Assembly (NCBI GenBank): GCA_013433145.1
Contig: CM024187.1
Coordinates: 8,397,326-8,461,325, forward strand
Direction: 5' to 3'
Origin: Ascaris suum
Lineage: Eukaryota; Nematoda; Chromadorea; Rhabditida; Ascarididae
Length of the DNA: 64,000 nt
A program made the translations under genes and the position numbers. The notes beneath the pieces are model-generated. The model saw only the letters and a list, made by a program, of their open reading frames with translations. It had not been told where the DNA came from and searched no databases. This document shows positions 34,586 through 51,177 of this stretch, in pieces; positions within the stretch are counted from its first letter, which is position 1; each line of letters begins with the position of its first letter.

Positions 34586-37469
34586 CTGAAAACATTATAA
34601 ACCACTCAGTTTCAAAAGTCTGTGGAAGGAAGTCATGGCGAATTTGCTACCAAAATAAGACGCAACCAACAACGAGTCATAGCTTGGTACTTTTTTCCGC
34701 AGTCCTAGAAAAAGTACTGGCCAGTTCCAAGTAGAGCATCAGTTCGAGTCTGCTTGAATAGTGCTAGCAGTTACACTTATAGAGATAGTCTGACAGGCAC
34801 AAGAAGGAGCCTCATCCGCACGGTTTCAATTAGTATGCACAACCCTTTCATAAGGGCACGACTTAGACCCATCCGGTTTTTTGCAGTCTACTTGGTGCAT
34901 AGGATTTAAGTCAAACATGTTCGCACACACCGACTTCCGTACTCCAGCGTCTCTTCTTAGGGATATGACGACTATTTCGGAACTCGTTAAATGCTACTGG
35001 TAAACCTCATATTACAATAAAACCTAAGCATTTTACAACGGCTCACATATCTGGCAGTGCCTTTCCATACTGCACACTGAGTTTTTTAAAATCAGTCTGC
35101 CGAGGAATCAAAAGAATGAATGAATACATGAATGAGGAACTTATTCTATCACGTGATCTGACATTCAAAAACGTGATTACTATATTTATACAGCCGCACT
35201 AAATCTTACCGTAAAAAGATATGAAATAATGTCAGCGCCGAGTCGTTTCTGTCCTCTCGGACGAAAAAAGGAAAACTGGAGTGAGGATCCTGGAAGGGTC
35301 GGACATTTCTTACATGCATCGAAAAGCTACGCAACAGCTCATGAACAGGAACCGCTCAGTCTTGTTCATCATGCGTAATAGGGTAGAGGGATTTTCTGTT
35401 AGGAGGTTCGCTTTAAGGTTTTCAGGGGTTCGCAGAGCCGCTTGAACTTTGAGATGTTCAAACTCATAGAATGAATTTACATTTTCGAATGAGATGGCCT
35501 AATATGGTGGACGATTTCTAACCCACTAAACATAAAACTTCAGATGAATATGAAAGTGGGGGGGGGGGGGGGGAAGGAGTTGAAGATGACAGCGGTTGAC
35601 GATGACGATAACCAGTTATAAAGAGCATTTAGACAGCACACTGCAATCAACATAAGAGTAAGTATGCCTTCAAGTGCTTACCGTGAACTATTCCTACCCA
35701 TACCCATACATTTTTCGAGATGCGGTGCGAATCGACTCGCAGCGATCGTCCGTTTGCATTCATCGCAGTAAACTTCCATATTTTTCTGTGGTTTTTGCGG
35801 AATATTTGCATTGCCAAAAATATCAAATTCTTCTAATTGCGACGACGGCTCTTCCTTCAGAGCTGAAACAAAAGTAGGAAGCTAATAATTCAAATGCCAT
35901 CTGCAACACATTCTCTTGCATTCTGATGAGGTTTGGTGCAGTACTGCTTTTGCACATTGTAGTGTATTGTCTTCTTTGAAGTTATTCATGACGGATGTTT
36001 GACAGTGAAACACCGCGCAGTCAATGTTTATGACGAAGCCGTATGTCGCCAGTCCGAATCTCTCACCAATCGTTTAATTTCACAGTCTCAGTTCGCTAAA
36101 TGAATTTTTGAATGACTTGTTCGTTTGAAGCAACACAACTCTCGTTATTACGAATCACCTCTATCAGCGAATCTATTACAAAAGTTCACGGAAACGACTA
36201 ACGGAAGGTAGCAAAGCAGAAGTAAGCACTAGAAATTGCAAGAGATGGATGTCATACGCAAGCCTTCATTACCTGCTTGTTGCTCAACAGCATGTTTCCG
36301 AGTTGTAACCCTTACATGTACTCATGCTTTATTGCATTCACTTATCAATGCATTCTAGGCATTTATCAATTTTGCTGCCGATAGTGAAAATGCATAGGAG
36401 AGAACGCAACATCGAGATGCCCGGATGTGAAAAAAGTATCTCACTGAAAAGGTCAATGAGCACTTTCACAGCATGGAAGATGCTAATAAAAATCTAAATG
36501 AAAACTAAAAATGCATTCTGAACAAGAATGAATAACTGAACGGACTTGACGTAATTGGTCCAACTGTCTTTGCGATCTTAGCAATGCGATGAATTTTGAA
36601 AATGGGCACAAGTAAGACCGACTCGAGGAGATAGTTGTAGAAGGAATCCACTATTTCTGAAAAACAGCTGTGAAATGCGAAAAACGCTGAAGTCATTCAT
36701 CGACCGAGTGAGTGCCACAAAGATGCCTGCATTCATCCCACCAACACCTATAACAAAACCCATGGGTAAAGAATTTCTCAACATTTCAACGACGGTTTCT
36801 TAGGAGATGCGATGGCCCCTTTATGCAAATACTTCAGTTAAGTGCGACTAAGAGGTCAAAAATTTTGTTCTTTACTACAGCGCTAAAAAATGGGGTTTCA
36901 AATTTGTTTCTCTCAGTGCTATTTAGCCTGACAGGATGAGGGTGACAAAAAAACATATTAAAGTGCCCAAGCGTGAGATGACATGGCCAAAACCAACTTC
37001 AAGGATGAAATCAATTGATCTGATGTCACAAAAAATGCAGCGATGGCCTCGATTTGAAGACGCATGTAACCCTATTCAACCACAACCATTTAACTCCTTC
37101 CTCGAAACTGATCCGAGACAGTTTTCTATCCTTCGCAGAAAGTGCTTTTTTCGGAGTGTGATTTAGCCGCTTTTCCAAGTGCTGCAGATATGTGATCGAC
37201 GTAACGCCGTAGTTACTCGTATGGCCTCAGCTATGTTGCCCCCTTCCCCCTCCCATTTGCATTATCTCGTCGACGTCAGCGGCACCCGGGTATTGATCGG
37301 ATCGCCTATTTTTCGCGTGTTCGTGTTGAAAATATTGGGGTACTCTAACACTCTAAAACATCTAGCAAATTACTGATTACCTGCAAATCCTGTAAGAGAT
37401 GACAAGTAAGAAGGAACACCTAAAACTGAACCTAAAAGAAGTCTGAAATACAATGAACTGCATCCTTAC
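34586..37469. other. Stretch without a supportable gene
   Basis: A-rich on +. It holds a 16-base poly-G run at 35558-35573. A - strand block at 36.5-36.8 kb is open in two overlapping frames, one with a glycine-rich hydrophobic stretch (MGFVIGVGGMNAGIFVALT). No chain of exons can be defended. Confidence 0.4.
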
Positions 37470-37580
37470 CCTCAGCGTGGCGATCTGTTGAAGCGGTCGG
37501 GCCGTCGCATTCCAGGCTCATAGCTGCCCTTGCGTCTCATGGACCGCGACTGCGTAGAGCCCGGCAGCTCTCCAGGATGC
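37470..37580 (-). CDS. GC-rich island, possible first exon on the - strand
   Basis: On the - strand an ATG near 37528 opens MSLECDGPTASTDRHAE up to a perfect donor (GAGG|gtaagg at 37469). Just upstream another ATG opens a short overlapping frame (MRRKGSYEPGMRRPD...) ending in a TGA next to the same donor, so it could act as an upstream ORF. The + strand is also open here. The GC content and CpG density stand out from the surroundings and may mark a promoter or 5' exon. Confidence 0.28.
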
Positions 37581-38039
37581 CGTTCCACCAATAACGATTT
37601 TTACGAATATTCTTAACAGAAACATTTACTGCCCTGAGTTAAATTCGTTCCTACTCGCGACTAGGACCGGTCTAAACTAGACCGGCAAAATTGTTGGGAA
37701 AAGAAGCAGTCTTGTGGGAAATTCAAGCATAACAATATGCAGCGGAACCACGATGAACTGTAAATCTAAGAAAACTAGAGGCAAAAAGAACCTAGGCAAG
37801 ATAAAGTAATGGAGAGTAATTCGGAGTCGCTTTCTCGCCCAGCACAAGTCCTCTTTGTTACCTTGTAATGCGCTTCTGCAAGGCAGGTCGGCAAAAGGCA
37901 TTATGGACGCTCTGTGCCTGTAAGTACGTATGCGCGTGTACGTCTGCTTGCCAGTCGAATAATTCATTTCATCAAGCAGTAATGCTGAAGTTGCGGAAAT
38001 AGGCAGGCACAATTCACATCGTTGGATGAACTCTCATGC

Positions 38040-38841
38040 TATAACTGCCGTTCGCTCATTAATTTCGAAAGGAGTTGTTGACATTTAATGCTGTAAAGAA
38101 CTCCAAGGAAAAATGTCCTCAAAAAACCTGTCTGAACGTCTCGCCACCTGTAAGACTAAACCACGCACTACTTTTTATCTCTAACGCAGCGAATCAGATG
38201 ACCGCTAAACGAAGCTTCATATCGAGCGAATCATTGTGGCACGCTTCTCGGTTGATTGCTTCATTGACCGCGCGAGACATTTTCACCCGAACGGTGTCTT
38301 CCCAGTGTTCCCAAGTTGCCTCGACAGTCTTCAACTTTTTCTGATTTCTGTCCTAAAAAAACGAAACGGACCCCCTTATCCAATTACCAATATTGGAGGA
38401 AGCTCAGCCATTCCCCGGCCACAGCCACTTTTCCTACGTCACTCAACCCGTGTGCTGATGTTCGCTAATCACGTTGTGTTGATGGGCATCGGTGAAAATA
38501 TCCAATCTATAGCTGGTTTTGGCCACCAACTACTGCAATCGCACAAACACTTGAGTGCCCTTTCGACTATTGCAGCTCCCACTCCTGTGATTAGGTTAGC
38601 AGTTCACCACCATCATCCCACCGTGTACCTCTCATAGGTGGTCGTGCGTAAAGGTGACTCGCAGATTCCGGACGCAGGGCTTCACGACCAAAAAATTCTC
38701 TGCTGTCGCCGGCTACTCGCGGGAACCGATCCATCCCCAGCAAAGGACCACGTGGTTTCCGCCATTTCTGTAAGAGCTTATAAAGCTTCCGCGAGCTCAA
38801 AAAATTGTCTATTGAGTGGCAGCAACAGAAGAAAAGTTTGA
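38040..38841. other. GC-rich exon-like island, strand unresolved
   Basis: On + one frame is open from 38236 to 38841 except for a single TAG at 38635-38637. That TAG coincides with an acceptor-like site (cctctcatag), and the following block leaves at ATTTCT|gtaaga. On - the same edges form acceptor ctcttacag (38767) and donor gtacac (38629), with a 46-codon frame KWRKPRGPLLGMDRF... through to YARPPMR. Purine-first bias slightly favours +. It is probably a real exon, but the strand needs RNA evidence. Confidence 0.35.
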
Positions 38842-42444
<3,603 letters not shown>

Positions 42445-44221
42445 AAATTTAGATTACACAGTTACGTTGATGGGTTACACACAAGCCAAATAAGGAAATT
42501 TCAAATGGTTGGAAAACCGACGAATTTCGAGACGTGAGCTGCACTTGCACGTTTCGATAACTGACATAGGCAAGAAAAGCGGAGCAGGATATGCAGATTA
42601 ATTTCTGACTCAGTTTTTAAGCGTTTCGGACATTAAAAGCCTAGCTGCTTACATTAAACCATATCTCATCTACTCGTGTTAGGGTACTTCTAATGCGTCC
42701 AAAAAATGTGAAGCATTACGTCAGCAAGCGGGAGAAAATCGCTTCATCGACCCCACTCCATGCTGAGCGTTGCGTTACATCGATGAGGTACCCATCGAAT
42801 TTCCCAATTAATATTCCTCTTCAGTTATATGCCTTCTATTCCTCCACTACAGTTATTATAATTTATATAAATTCGTGGTGCGTATTGTACGTTCTCGTTT
42901 GTGAAAGTAAAGCGATTGAATTACTCAGCTTGAGTTAAAATTTCAGAAGCGGAGCTGCTTCTTTATTACGGATCCTCCAAATCTGTTGTTTTGAATTGAA
43001 TCGACGCGCTATCGGCTGCGATCGTTTCAACGCTCGCTTTCTATTTTGGACAAAAAATTTAATCCTATCAAGCGATTCGATAAAATGACCTCTATTAAAG
43101 GAATATGCTCAAGAAGAACACTACTGAAATGTCATATCACTCATTTCAATTAATTATGCCCAAATAGTTCAATGACACTGTTACATTACTTTACACGATG
43201 CTTTGTTCGCAACCTCACATCATCTCCACTTGATGAGCTTGAAACGCTCTTCGTAGTAATTATGCATCGATGGGTTATTGGTTTTTCATCTGTGCCTTTG
43301 GTCACTAGCTATTCCCGTGTTCACTTGCCTCACAAATTTCTGTACGCATCTTTGCTAAGCGCTCTTCCTCCAAGCGCAACTGCAAAGAAGTTTCGGTTTC
43401 CACTAATAGCACACATGATCTCATTTTCTTGAAAAATAAAACCTCTTCTCATCACTAAGACGAAAACTATACATTTCCAAATCTCACAACAACAGCTTTC
43501 CACCGTCAAGTGCACTCATCTCAGAGTCCCTCCATTAGTCAAATTCGCAAATGACAGAAGTGGAAAATCGGGTAGCTCGAAACGGCTCAACTCTTCGAGT
43601 TGTGCACAGAGTCGTTACTTGCCCATCGTACTTTCACATTCTATTCTCTTTGAGACCACCTGAAACCAGCGACTTTTTAAACGTTATAGACCGAATCGTC
43701 AAGACACTTGTACCCATACTTCAGCTCAGTACAGCAAGTTGACCGTCAAGGGAGAATTGGATTTATACCATGAACTCGCACGAAAACCAAACCTCTGAAG
43801 AGCAGTTCATAGGGACTTCTTTACCGAACAATATCAAAAACACATCTTCGTATTTGTGGAGTGGTTGTAGGTGAGGATTTTTTCGCATTAGTGTCATTAC
43901 GTGGGCATTTATTCTTTCATCTTGACGACCATCCGAAAGGATTGCAAGCAACGCGAGAGGTAAAGAATTTAGAGAAAGAGACGAAAGTAATACTCAATCA
44001 AAGATAATCTCTGTGTGAAATATTGTTACATAGGAGGATTTCGATGAAAAGTGTTCTAGCACTTCCTTTGAACACTTTGTTTCGTTGCAATATTCATTAG
44101 AATCACTGATGCAAAATTCTAAGCAAATTAGCATATGAAATGCTTACTGCTGAATACTTTATATTGCTACTTCAAGGCCCGACAATTACTTTTTCTATTT
44201 TTCTATGAACGATCTATGTGT

Positions 44222-44530
<309 letters not shown>

Positions 44531-44601
44531 GCATCCATTGTTTTCAACACGAGCAAACCATGGCCATTGTGGCGATATTATTAAGTGCGTAAATTTCGTA
44601 G

Positions 44602-44794
44602 CCCAAGGACAAGTTGCACAAGTTGTGCCCCCTTTAGCTCACCAGTTTGTGTGCCAGCTCAAGATGTGCAATTTTTCAACAAGACGTTATCCAAGAGAAC
44701 CGAAAGGCAATGTGCACAGGATCCTATGAATATTCTAAATTGCGCGTTGATTAAAAAATCAAAGACAGCCAGAAGATGTGGAGCGAAGGCGAAA
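44602..44794 (+). CDS. Candidate cysteine-rich exon upstream of the membrane-protein gene
   Basis: After acceptor aaatttcgtag the frame reads PRTSCTSCAPFSSPVCVPAQ, then DVQFFNKTLSKRTERQCAQD, with two more cysteines before the gtagtt donor (phase 0 out). About 62 percent of codons start with a purine. The spaced cysteines and an NKT glycosylation sequon suggest an extracellular domain. It may be the ectodomain of the gene at 46.5-51.2 kb, but an intermediate exon would be needed to match phases. Confidence 0.33.
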
Positions 44795-45830
44795 GTAGTT
44801 TGAAGTTCCAGATGCAGCCATTTATTGTTATACTTGATTGCGCTGGAAATATGTTTGTTTCGTCCTACAGACAAGTTAAAAAACCGCAGCCTCCTCGGCT
44901 TTGCTGTATTGACCTTTGAGCTTTTATGTAATCGCACGATAAGCAGCTGCAAAGAGGCTTGAGGAAAGCAGATGCCATAATCGCACGATTTGCCGTTATT
45001 TGCTTGCTAGTGTTTTGAAGAGAAACATCTCTTGGCTTTGCTTCTGATGAATTAATATTTCAAATTGAAATGAAAAAACTGCACGGGTCTCAGTTTTCAG
45101 TGCAAGTGGCATTGGATTCGCCGTTCTTTTCTAGGCTCCTTTTTCTCATTTCAAATTCCTACCATTCATCAGCAAACGATCAACGATTGTTCTTTTGCGC
45201 AACTCCATCTGCCAAAACAATCACTGACCATTCCTTGCTTACTGATTATTGCCTCTTCGATAAATTTTTGTTAACTTCATACTTTGCCAATTCGAACGGC
45301 CGCACTTGACATCCTTGTCGGTTTTCGTTTCTCAGTGTTGCCGGGGATCCTTTGATGCCTGAAATCCAATAATGCTTTGGCACAAAGTCAAATTTCTTAT
45401 CACTCTTACTCTATCAGCTTTATGGACAGAATTTATACCACCTTGTGTTATATGAATCGGAATATGTTCGTCGTTTAGATGTGCTACTCGTCCACTTGTA
45501 GAAATCTTCACCGGTGGTCCATTCCATTGCAAGATTACACGGTGGATACTAGCACGATCCAAGCTTAAGCTGTGAAACGGACAGTTTTGATGACAGCTAC
45601 AGTTTGCTTAGGTTTTCATAAAGCTATAACATTATCCTTAGCGCACATCAAAATCACCAATAAAAAGTATCGACGTCGGTGCGTCGGTGATACATGCACA
45701 TTGATGATCCCAAGTTTATGCTATACGATGCTTCAATGAGAAATGCGCTAGCATACATGACTTATAGAGTAAAAGAACTAGTGATTTTCTGAATACCACG
45801 CTATTCTTAGTGATCATCGTCCATCTGCAG

Positions 45831-46013
45831 ATGTTTGTACCTCGTTTGAGCATTTTATGTGCCCTTTTTTGTCGGCATGTACATGCGCACAGAAGGCGTG
45901 CTTATTATGCACGTCATGGGCCGAAAGAGCTAACGCGTTCAAATTTGCTATCAAAATATGCAGAAATTTACACCAAATTTGTTAGCAATCGTTTAGAACT
46001 GGAAGAATTCTAG
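45831..46013 (+). CDS. Possible 60-residue secreted peptide or first exon
   Basis: An ATG directly follows the acceptor ccatctgcag, the arrangement expected for a trans-spliced mRNA with no 5' UTR. The frame has a signal-like start (MFVPRLSILCALFCRHVHA), a basic stretch HRRRAYY and an amphipathic tail, ending at TAG after 60 codons. It could be a separate small secreted protein, or exon 1 of the membrane-protein gene with an internal donor I cannot place. Confidence 0.28.
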   Translation: MFVPRLSILCALFCRHVHAHRRRAYYARHGPKELTRSNLLSKYAEIYTKFVSNRLELEEF

Positions 46014-46469
46014 CAACATTCCTTGCTAGTACGTGCGAAACCGCTCTCCATAAAAGCAAGAAGTGGGAAGGAGCAAAAGTGAACAATCAATGAGGGGGAT
46101 AAAGTATGCTGGATACCTGAAGGCGAGATGCGAGATAATCAGTTCAAGTCGGTTAAAACATCCCATCTCGCCTTTCTGTGGATATTGATTCACGGCGATA
46201 TACAGAAACGGTTGCTTGAAGAAGAGCGTAATTAAGATAAAGATCTCTGACATGCTAACTGCGAGACAAATTCGAACAAACTAAACTCAACGGGTGCACA
46301 TTAAATTCATCAAATCGCTTAAAATTTGTTGCTTCAGTTCCATCCAACTCGCTTGAGCTCAGTTCGTTATGTTTCCATGATTGCACTGAAAGTCATAAAC
46401 TGAGCTTTTTAGTAACCTCAGAAGGAATTTCTTCAGCCAACAGATTGACTGGGATCTATCTTTATTGAG

Positions 46470-46676
46470 CTTCTTACGAATACTTTAATACTGTGGATGT
46501 AAACGCGACAAATGTGGGTGATACTCACGATTTAGCTATTAAAGTTCCACTTCAGTTAATGGGCAACTGTGGTAGACGAACCGCAGTTGTGCGAGCACAA
46601 CTGTTCCGTACAGAAAGGAGTATAAAATTGAGGAACGTTGAGAGGAAGCACCATCGGCGAAGGAGAAGGGGTCCTG
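46470..46676 (+). CDS. Membrane-protein gene, exon with perfect donor
   Basis: Acceptor gatctatctttattgag, donor CCTG|gtaagt. About two thirds of the 68 codons begin with a purine. A second, internal acceptor (ttccacttcag at 46555) lies three bases before ATGGGC, so a shorter trans-spliced form starting MGNC is conceivable. Confidence 0.55.
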
Positions 46677-49600
46677 GTAAGTCGAAGCCTTTGAATTTCT
46701 ATTAGAAATGAAAATCTTTAGATGGTATTGAGCGTGGTAACACAAGCGCAGTTATGTGCAATAGCAAAGCGATTAGCTTGTCGAATTGTCTTCGATGCCA
46801 CCATTGAACATAAGAACTGAATATTTTCACTTAAGCAGCGAATTACCATACTCGAAGTCACCACAAGAACGTGGAATATTCGTTGCGTTAGAGTAACATA
46901 AAAACTATGATGTAATAATTGATTGCGACAAGTCGGCCTCATCTAAACAATTGTGATGCAAAAATATTCTCTTCAGGTATTGTAATTTTTTAGCAAAATT
47001 TTCATACCGTACGTTTGTCCTTATCTTATGTAAGTTTTGCTCAAATGCGCACTGATTTTGAATAATGACCTGAATGAAAAATGCAAGATTCTCAATATTT
47101 AAGAAAATCGTGCACAAAAAAGGGATCATATGACTATAAATTTGTGCATTAGGGTTAGATAAGAGTTCAGATCCAACAGTCCCAAAATTCTGTTGTTTAA
47201 CAAGAAAAGACGATCCAAAAGTCCACAGTTTTCTAAGAGCATTGAACATGAAAAGAAAATAATTTTTGGTCTTTTCAGCTCTATATTTTTGGTAAGAGCT
47301 AAGGTTTTTTGTTAATGTGGCGTTTTACAGGTTTAATCTTCGAGTTTTTGCTTGGTTTGGTTCTTAATATTTGTGGCTGCGCTCTCGGAATTTGGAGGGC
47401 GGAGATGGATCATGGTGCGATTCAAGCAGAGGTCGACCAACGGCTTCTGAAGCATGGTCAAATGTCCACTCATTTATATCATAACCTAACGTTGCAAAAA
47501 TTTCGCACAGAATTATCAAAAAAATTGCAACTCACCAAAAATTAAGAAATCGATTTTGCGAATTGTTCTGTTGCTGGCAAGAGTGGACTATTTTCCTCTC
47601 TTGCAAGTGGGACTGTTTAATGCAGATTGAAGATGGCAAAGAATACATTGTATTACATGCTGCATAGTGCTTACTAAAACACCTCAATCTCTGAGTGTAA
47701 CAGCTCATCTTTTTTATCCACGATTGCAATAGCATAAAAGCGTTATGGAATTGTTGTGTCTTTCGTGTTCATGCTTTCATATGCGTGTATATATGCTTGC
47801 ATATGTCTCTGCGGGAGATCGTTCGCGGTTTTAACTCCACAAAAAAACTGCAAACTTTCCGAAGGCAATGATTTAGAATCTTCTCGAAGTCGCAGTAAAA
47901 GTGCCTGTTTTATTATTCATTTCCTAAAATTTGCAGTTCGCTATTTATTTCTGATATAAGCCTCCCTTTCTTCCTGTTTTTATCCTCTCCCCTCCATCAT
48001 TTTTTTTTCCAAAATTGGTGACATCAGTGTCACGTATGAGCTGTAGATCAATGTACCAGGTCGGGTATGGTAACATTATAGTAAGAACACCGTCAAACTC
48101 ATGAGTGAAATTAGATAGATTCTATAGGACAGGAATTGTTTACTGCAAGGGCGATAGATTACGCTAAAGAAAATATTATCTGTCCCTTAGTGTAATTTCA
48201 TTTAGTGGCGCAATCTCCTTAGAATTCAATATTGATGAGAAAAGCTGCCATCGCAAGCATACCATGCCATCCGCTACTCGAACATTGTTCCAACATAGAC
48301 ATATACGCATCATCTCCCGTTGACGGTTCTGTCTCGAACTGTGTAATGTCCGCACACGCCCTAATCTATTTGCAACGTGACCGTGAATTTCATATTGCTT
48401 AGAAATCTTCACTTTCCTTATGAATTTAGCACTGCCTACATGCACCGATCGATGCTGACATTTCTTGCGAACACATAAAGAAACGTGGCAATCTCTTGCT
48501 CTTGCAGGATTCATTATAAAACGCTACCTAACATCCAGCACAACCACGCATAAGCTCACACTGAGAATTAATTTGCCAATGTTTCATCACAAGGAAGTGG
48601 TGAGCAGTGAGTTCCATGATGAGAAGGTCTCTCACTTCTTTCGCATGAGCTTCATCTCGTGCAGCTCCCTTGTCCTCTAGCTATCCTTAAAAGTTATTAG
48701 GAGGACGTGAGAGGTAGTATTATATTACATGTGCTTCAAAATGAAAAGAGGCGCTGCCCGTGCTGCTAAGTCAACAGTTGTAACTGAGAAAATCACGGAA
48801 CGATAAGGAATCAGAAATTCCTGTTTTGCAACTCATCGCAAATACGTATCCTAATGATGCGAAGAAGCAAAAATCCACAGCAATCAGGAAAAGGGCTAGT
48901 GGAGTCAGCAACATTGAAAATGTCCTTCATTTTCGTGCTACCATAATCTTAATACATGAAGATCGGTTTTTGCCCACTTTTTCCATTTTGACGTGCCCTT
49001 TTTGCACGGTCTACTCGACTATTTCTACAAGCCAATTAGCTTTTTTCTTAATCGAAAAATGAGAAAATGGAAGTTTTTCCACTGCATGTCGTTGGCAAAT
49101 TACGTCACCTATTCACTATTTGTTTGTCGGTGAGTGAATTTCAGAATATGACAGCGGTAAGTAAATCCTCATGCGGTGTCGAATTTTTTGTATTGAAAGA
49201 AGGGAGCCAAAAAAGTTTTTTAGTTGCGCAACTCAAATTGCCTTCAGAAATCTCGACTTCCGAGACTTACGCATCCGGTCAGCGAGAGATGACTGCGAAG
49301 CAAGTTGAAAATTCCCAGCTAAAACGAGGAGAACGCAAAAGGAATAGTTCCACATACAAGCTATTTTATTTCTTCCCAGTAATTCTTTGATTCTTTCAGG
49401 GTCGGGTTCAAACCGTAAAGCCCTGCCGCCCATTGGGCTAAGGGAAAGAAATAAAGCCTTCTTGGCTATAAATAATGTTTTGCAGCAGGAGCTGGTTTCG
49501 ACACAGCGTGCTGCTTTATTTTCCGAATTTGCCTTGGGCAGATCAACCTTCTTTCCCGCCTCCGACTGTGGCGCCCTCAAAACAGCTAAACAGAGCCTTT

Positions 49601-51177
49601 TTCTAAGCGACGGTCTGCTTAGATGGTGTAGTGCTTGCAAACCAAGGTGTTCAGGGAAAAGCCGAATTCAGCTGAACAGAACTTCATGCACTACGTCAGC
49701 GGCTATGAAGACGTTGTTTACACAACAAACGAGTGATATTATGCACAGTGGAACGATCTGTTGAAGTGTATAGCCTGTATATCACTTAGTACAACTGAGA
49801 GCTGAGGAAACTGAAAATAAAGAACGAAAAGTAGTGGCGAACAGCTGTTTGGGTGCTGCTTGCAATCGTGCCAGTGTTCAAAAATAGCACACATATTTAT
49901 CCTTTTTAGGCGTTAGAAAATAAAAGAGTGAGGGAGGGGAAAGGGTCTGCCGAATTTGAACATTTACTAACAGGATTTTTTCGCATGAGCGTCATCTGAA
50001 AGTGAGAGCGATTAGCAGAGACGTTTTATTGAAGTCAGTTCTGTAAATATTTTGTTAAGAGAGCTGCTGAGCATATCGTCATCACCATCCTAATTAATGC
50101 TTTTAGGACTAATAAATGCAACCAGGAATAGCGACGGTAAGGAAGAGGAACCTCATCAACCATCAAGCATTCTCATGACGTTTGGAACGATGATTGGGAG
50201 GGCGTTCAATGTTATCGGAACAGTTAAAATCTATAAGGTACATTCTCTCATTTTTATAGAACGCACTAAATGTTCCACCGTATTTATGACTCATTCCTAG
50301 GTAACAACTACATCAGTTGGAAAGTGTTGCGAGATTTTGCTTCTGTACGAGCAGTTGAACCAAATTGCATATTGTCACATAGTTTGTTCGAAAATTTTGA
50401 GGCATTGAAATAAATAAACTCATTAATAAGTTAATGAACTGAACTTCAGGAAGCTTTGATACTGTTCATGATAGGAGTTTCATCATGTAACTGATGATCA
50501 AATACATATAGATATAGAGTTGCCTCGAGAATTCGTTTACCTTCGCTCAGGTTTTTTATGGTGTTCTAGGAGAGAAGTCACTGGGATCAGTGTCAGATTT
50601 GGCGATTTCATGTAAAGAATTTGAAAGATACGGCGTGTTGTTTATCGAAAATCATAAACGTTTGCTAGCTTTGGTCCAACATCGAAACGCTTACTCCATT
50701 CGAGTGTTTTTTTTTTGGGGGGGGGTATAGTGCTAAATGGTTCTGATAAATACTTCAGTGTTTCGTTTAAACTCATAAAAGAGTTTTAAAGAGCAAGATC
50801 CATAGGTTTTTACGTTTGAAACCAACCACTCTTGCAGCACATTTTAAATTATTCTCGGAGGCAGTTTAGCGAAGAGTTTCAAACATCAGCGAGATGTTGT
50901 TATTATACATATATGTGACGATTCCAGTTCTTCAAAACACCCATATTTAAAAAGGTCATTACTGCATTGAAGTTGTCAACGAACTCGTGAATAAAACATT
51001 CATAACTATAGTAGAAAATAAACAGTAATTGCTCCGATATTGTTTTAGTCAGTGGCGAAATTTGTTGCACATAGGCGACGTGAGCAGTTGAGGCGAACAG
51101 CCGAAAGGTTGGGTGGTGTTGAGGCAGACACTGACTGGAGTGAAGCACTCATCGAATGCTGCCAGCTTTTCGTATAA
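46470..51177 (+). CDS. Unknown membrane protein, 3' part (five exons)
   Basis: Exons 46470-46676, 47331-47456, 48508-48606, 50107-50237 and 51049-51177 join in phase (1, 1, 1, 0) and give about 229 residues up to TAA. Order: a segment with sequon VNAT, MGNCGRRTAVVRAQ, a cluster of five arginines, a hydrophobic helix (FEFLLGLVLNICGCALGIW), a charged helix (AIQAEVDQRLLKH), a serine/threonine segment, a second sequon NAT, an acidic stretch (GKEEEPHQ), a moderately hydrophobic helix (MTFGTMIGRAFNVIGTV) and a basic-then-acidic tail. It would sit in a membrane. The family is not recognised. The 5' end is missing, and an internal start at MGNC (46559), which would be myristoylated, is possible. Confidence 0.58.
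47331..47456 (+). CDS. Membrane-protein gene, transmembrane exon
   Basis: Acceptor tggcgttttacag; the first two bases complete a Gly codon from the previous exon. It encodes the hydrophobic helix and AEVDQRLLKH. The donor is placed at CATG|gtcaaa to keep phase 1; an earlier CATG|gtgcga would also fit. Without either, the frame runs to TAA at 47545, giving a short form. Confidence 0.5.
48508..48606 (+). CDS. Membrane-protein gene, internal exon
   Basis: Strong acceptor (tctcttgctcttgcag) and strong donor (GTGAGCA|gtgagt). Phase 1 in and out. Reads FIIKRYLTSSTTTHKLTLRI then LPMFHHKEVVS. A - strand frame over the same block (GAARDEAHAKEVRDLLIMEL) is also protein-like, but the + reading fits its neighbours' phases. 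Confidence 0.5.
50107..50237 (+). CDS. Membrane-protein gene, penultimate exon
   Basis: Acceptor taatgcttttag, donor CTATAAG|gtacat. About 33 of 43 codons begin with a purine, the highest bias seen in the window. Contains INATRNSDGKEEEPHQ and MTFGTMIGRAFNVIGTVKIY. It ends in phase 0. Confidence 0.7.
51049..51177 (+). CDS. Membrane-protein gene, last exon
   Basis: Acceptor ccgatattgttttag. Encodes SVAKFVAHRRREQLRRTAER then GGVEADTDWSEALIECCQLF and stops. The double cysteine near the C-terminus could be lipidated; this is inference. No AATAAA close by. Confidence 0.68.
   Translation, partial: SVAKFVAHRRREQLRRTAERLGGVEADTDWSEALIECCQLFV

Noticed and set aside
45332..45562. - strand exon-like block (WNGPPVKISTSGRVAHLNDE) with acceptor and donor
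   Set aside because: The + strand gives an equally plausible frame after ggacag, and neither links in phase to neighbours.
49396..49440. tRNA-like box sequences (ggttcaaacc, and on the - strand tagcccaatggg)
   Set aside because: The A-box to B-box spacing is only about 14 bp and no cloverleaf or acceptor stem can be drawn.
49399..49764. GC-richer block with + frame (SGSNRKALPPIGLRERNKAF) after a good acceptor and an opposite 135-codon frame
   Set aside because: Entry phase and lack of a good donor do not fit the surrounding membrane-protein exons, and both strands look equally coded. Left unassigned.
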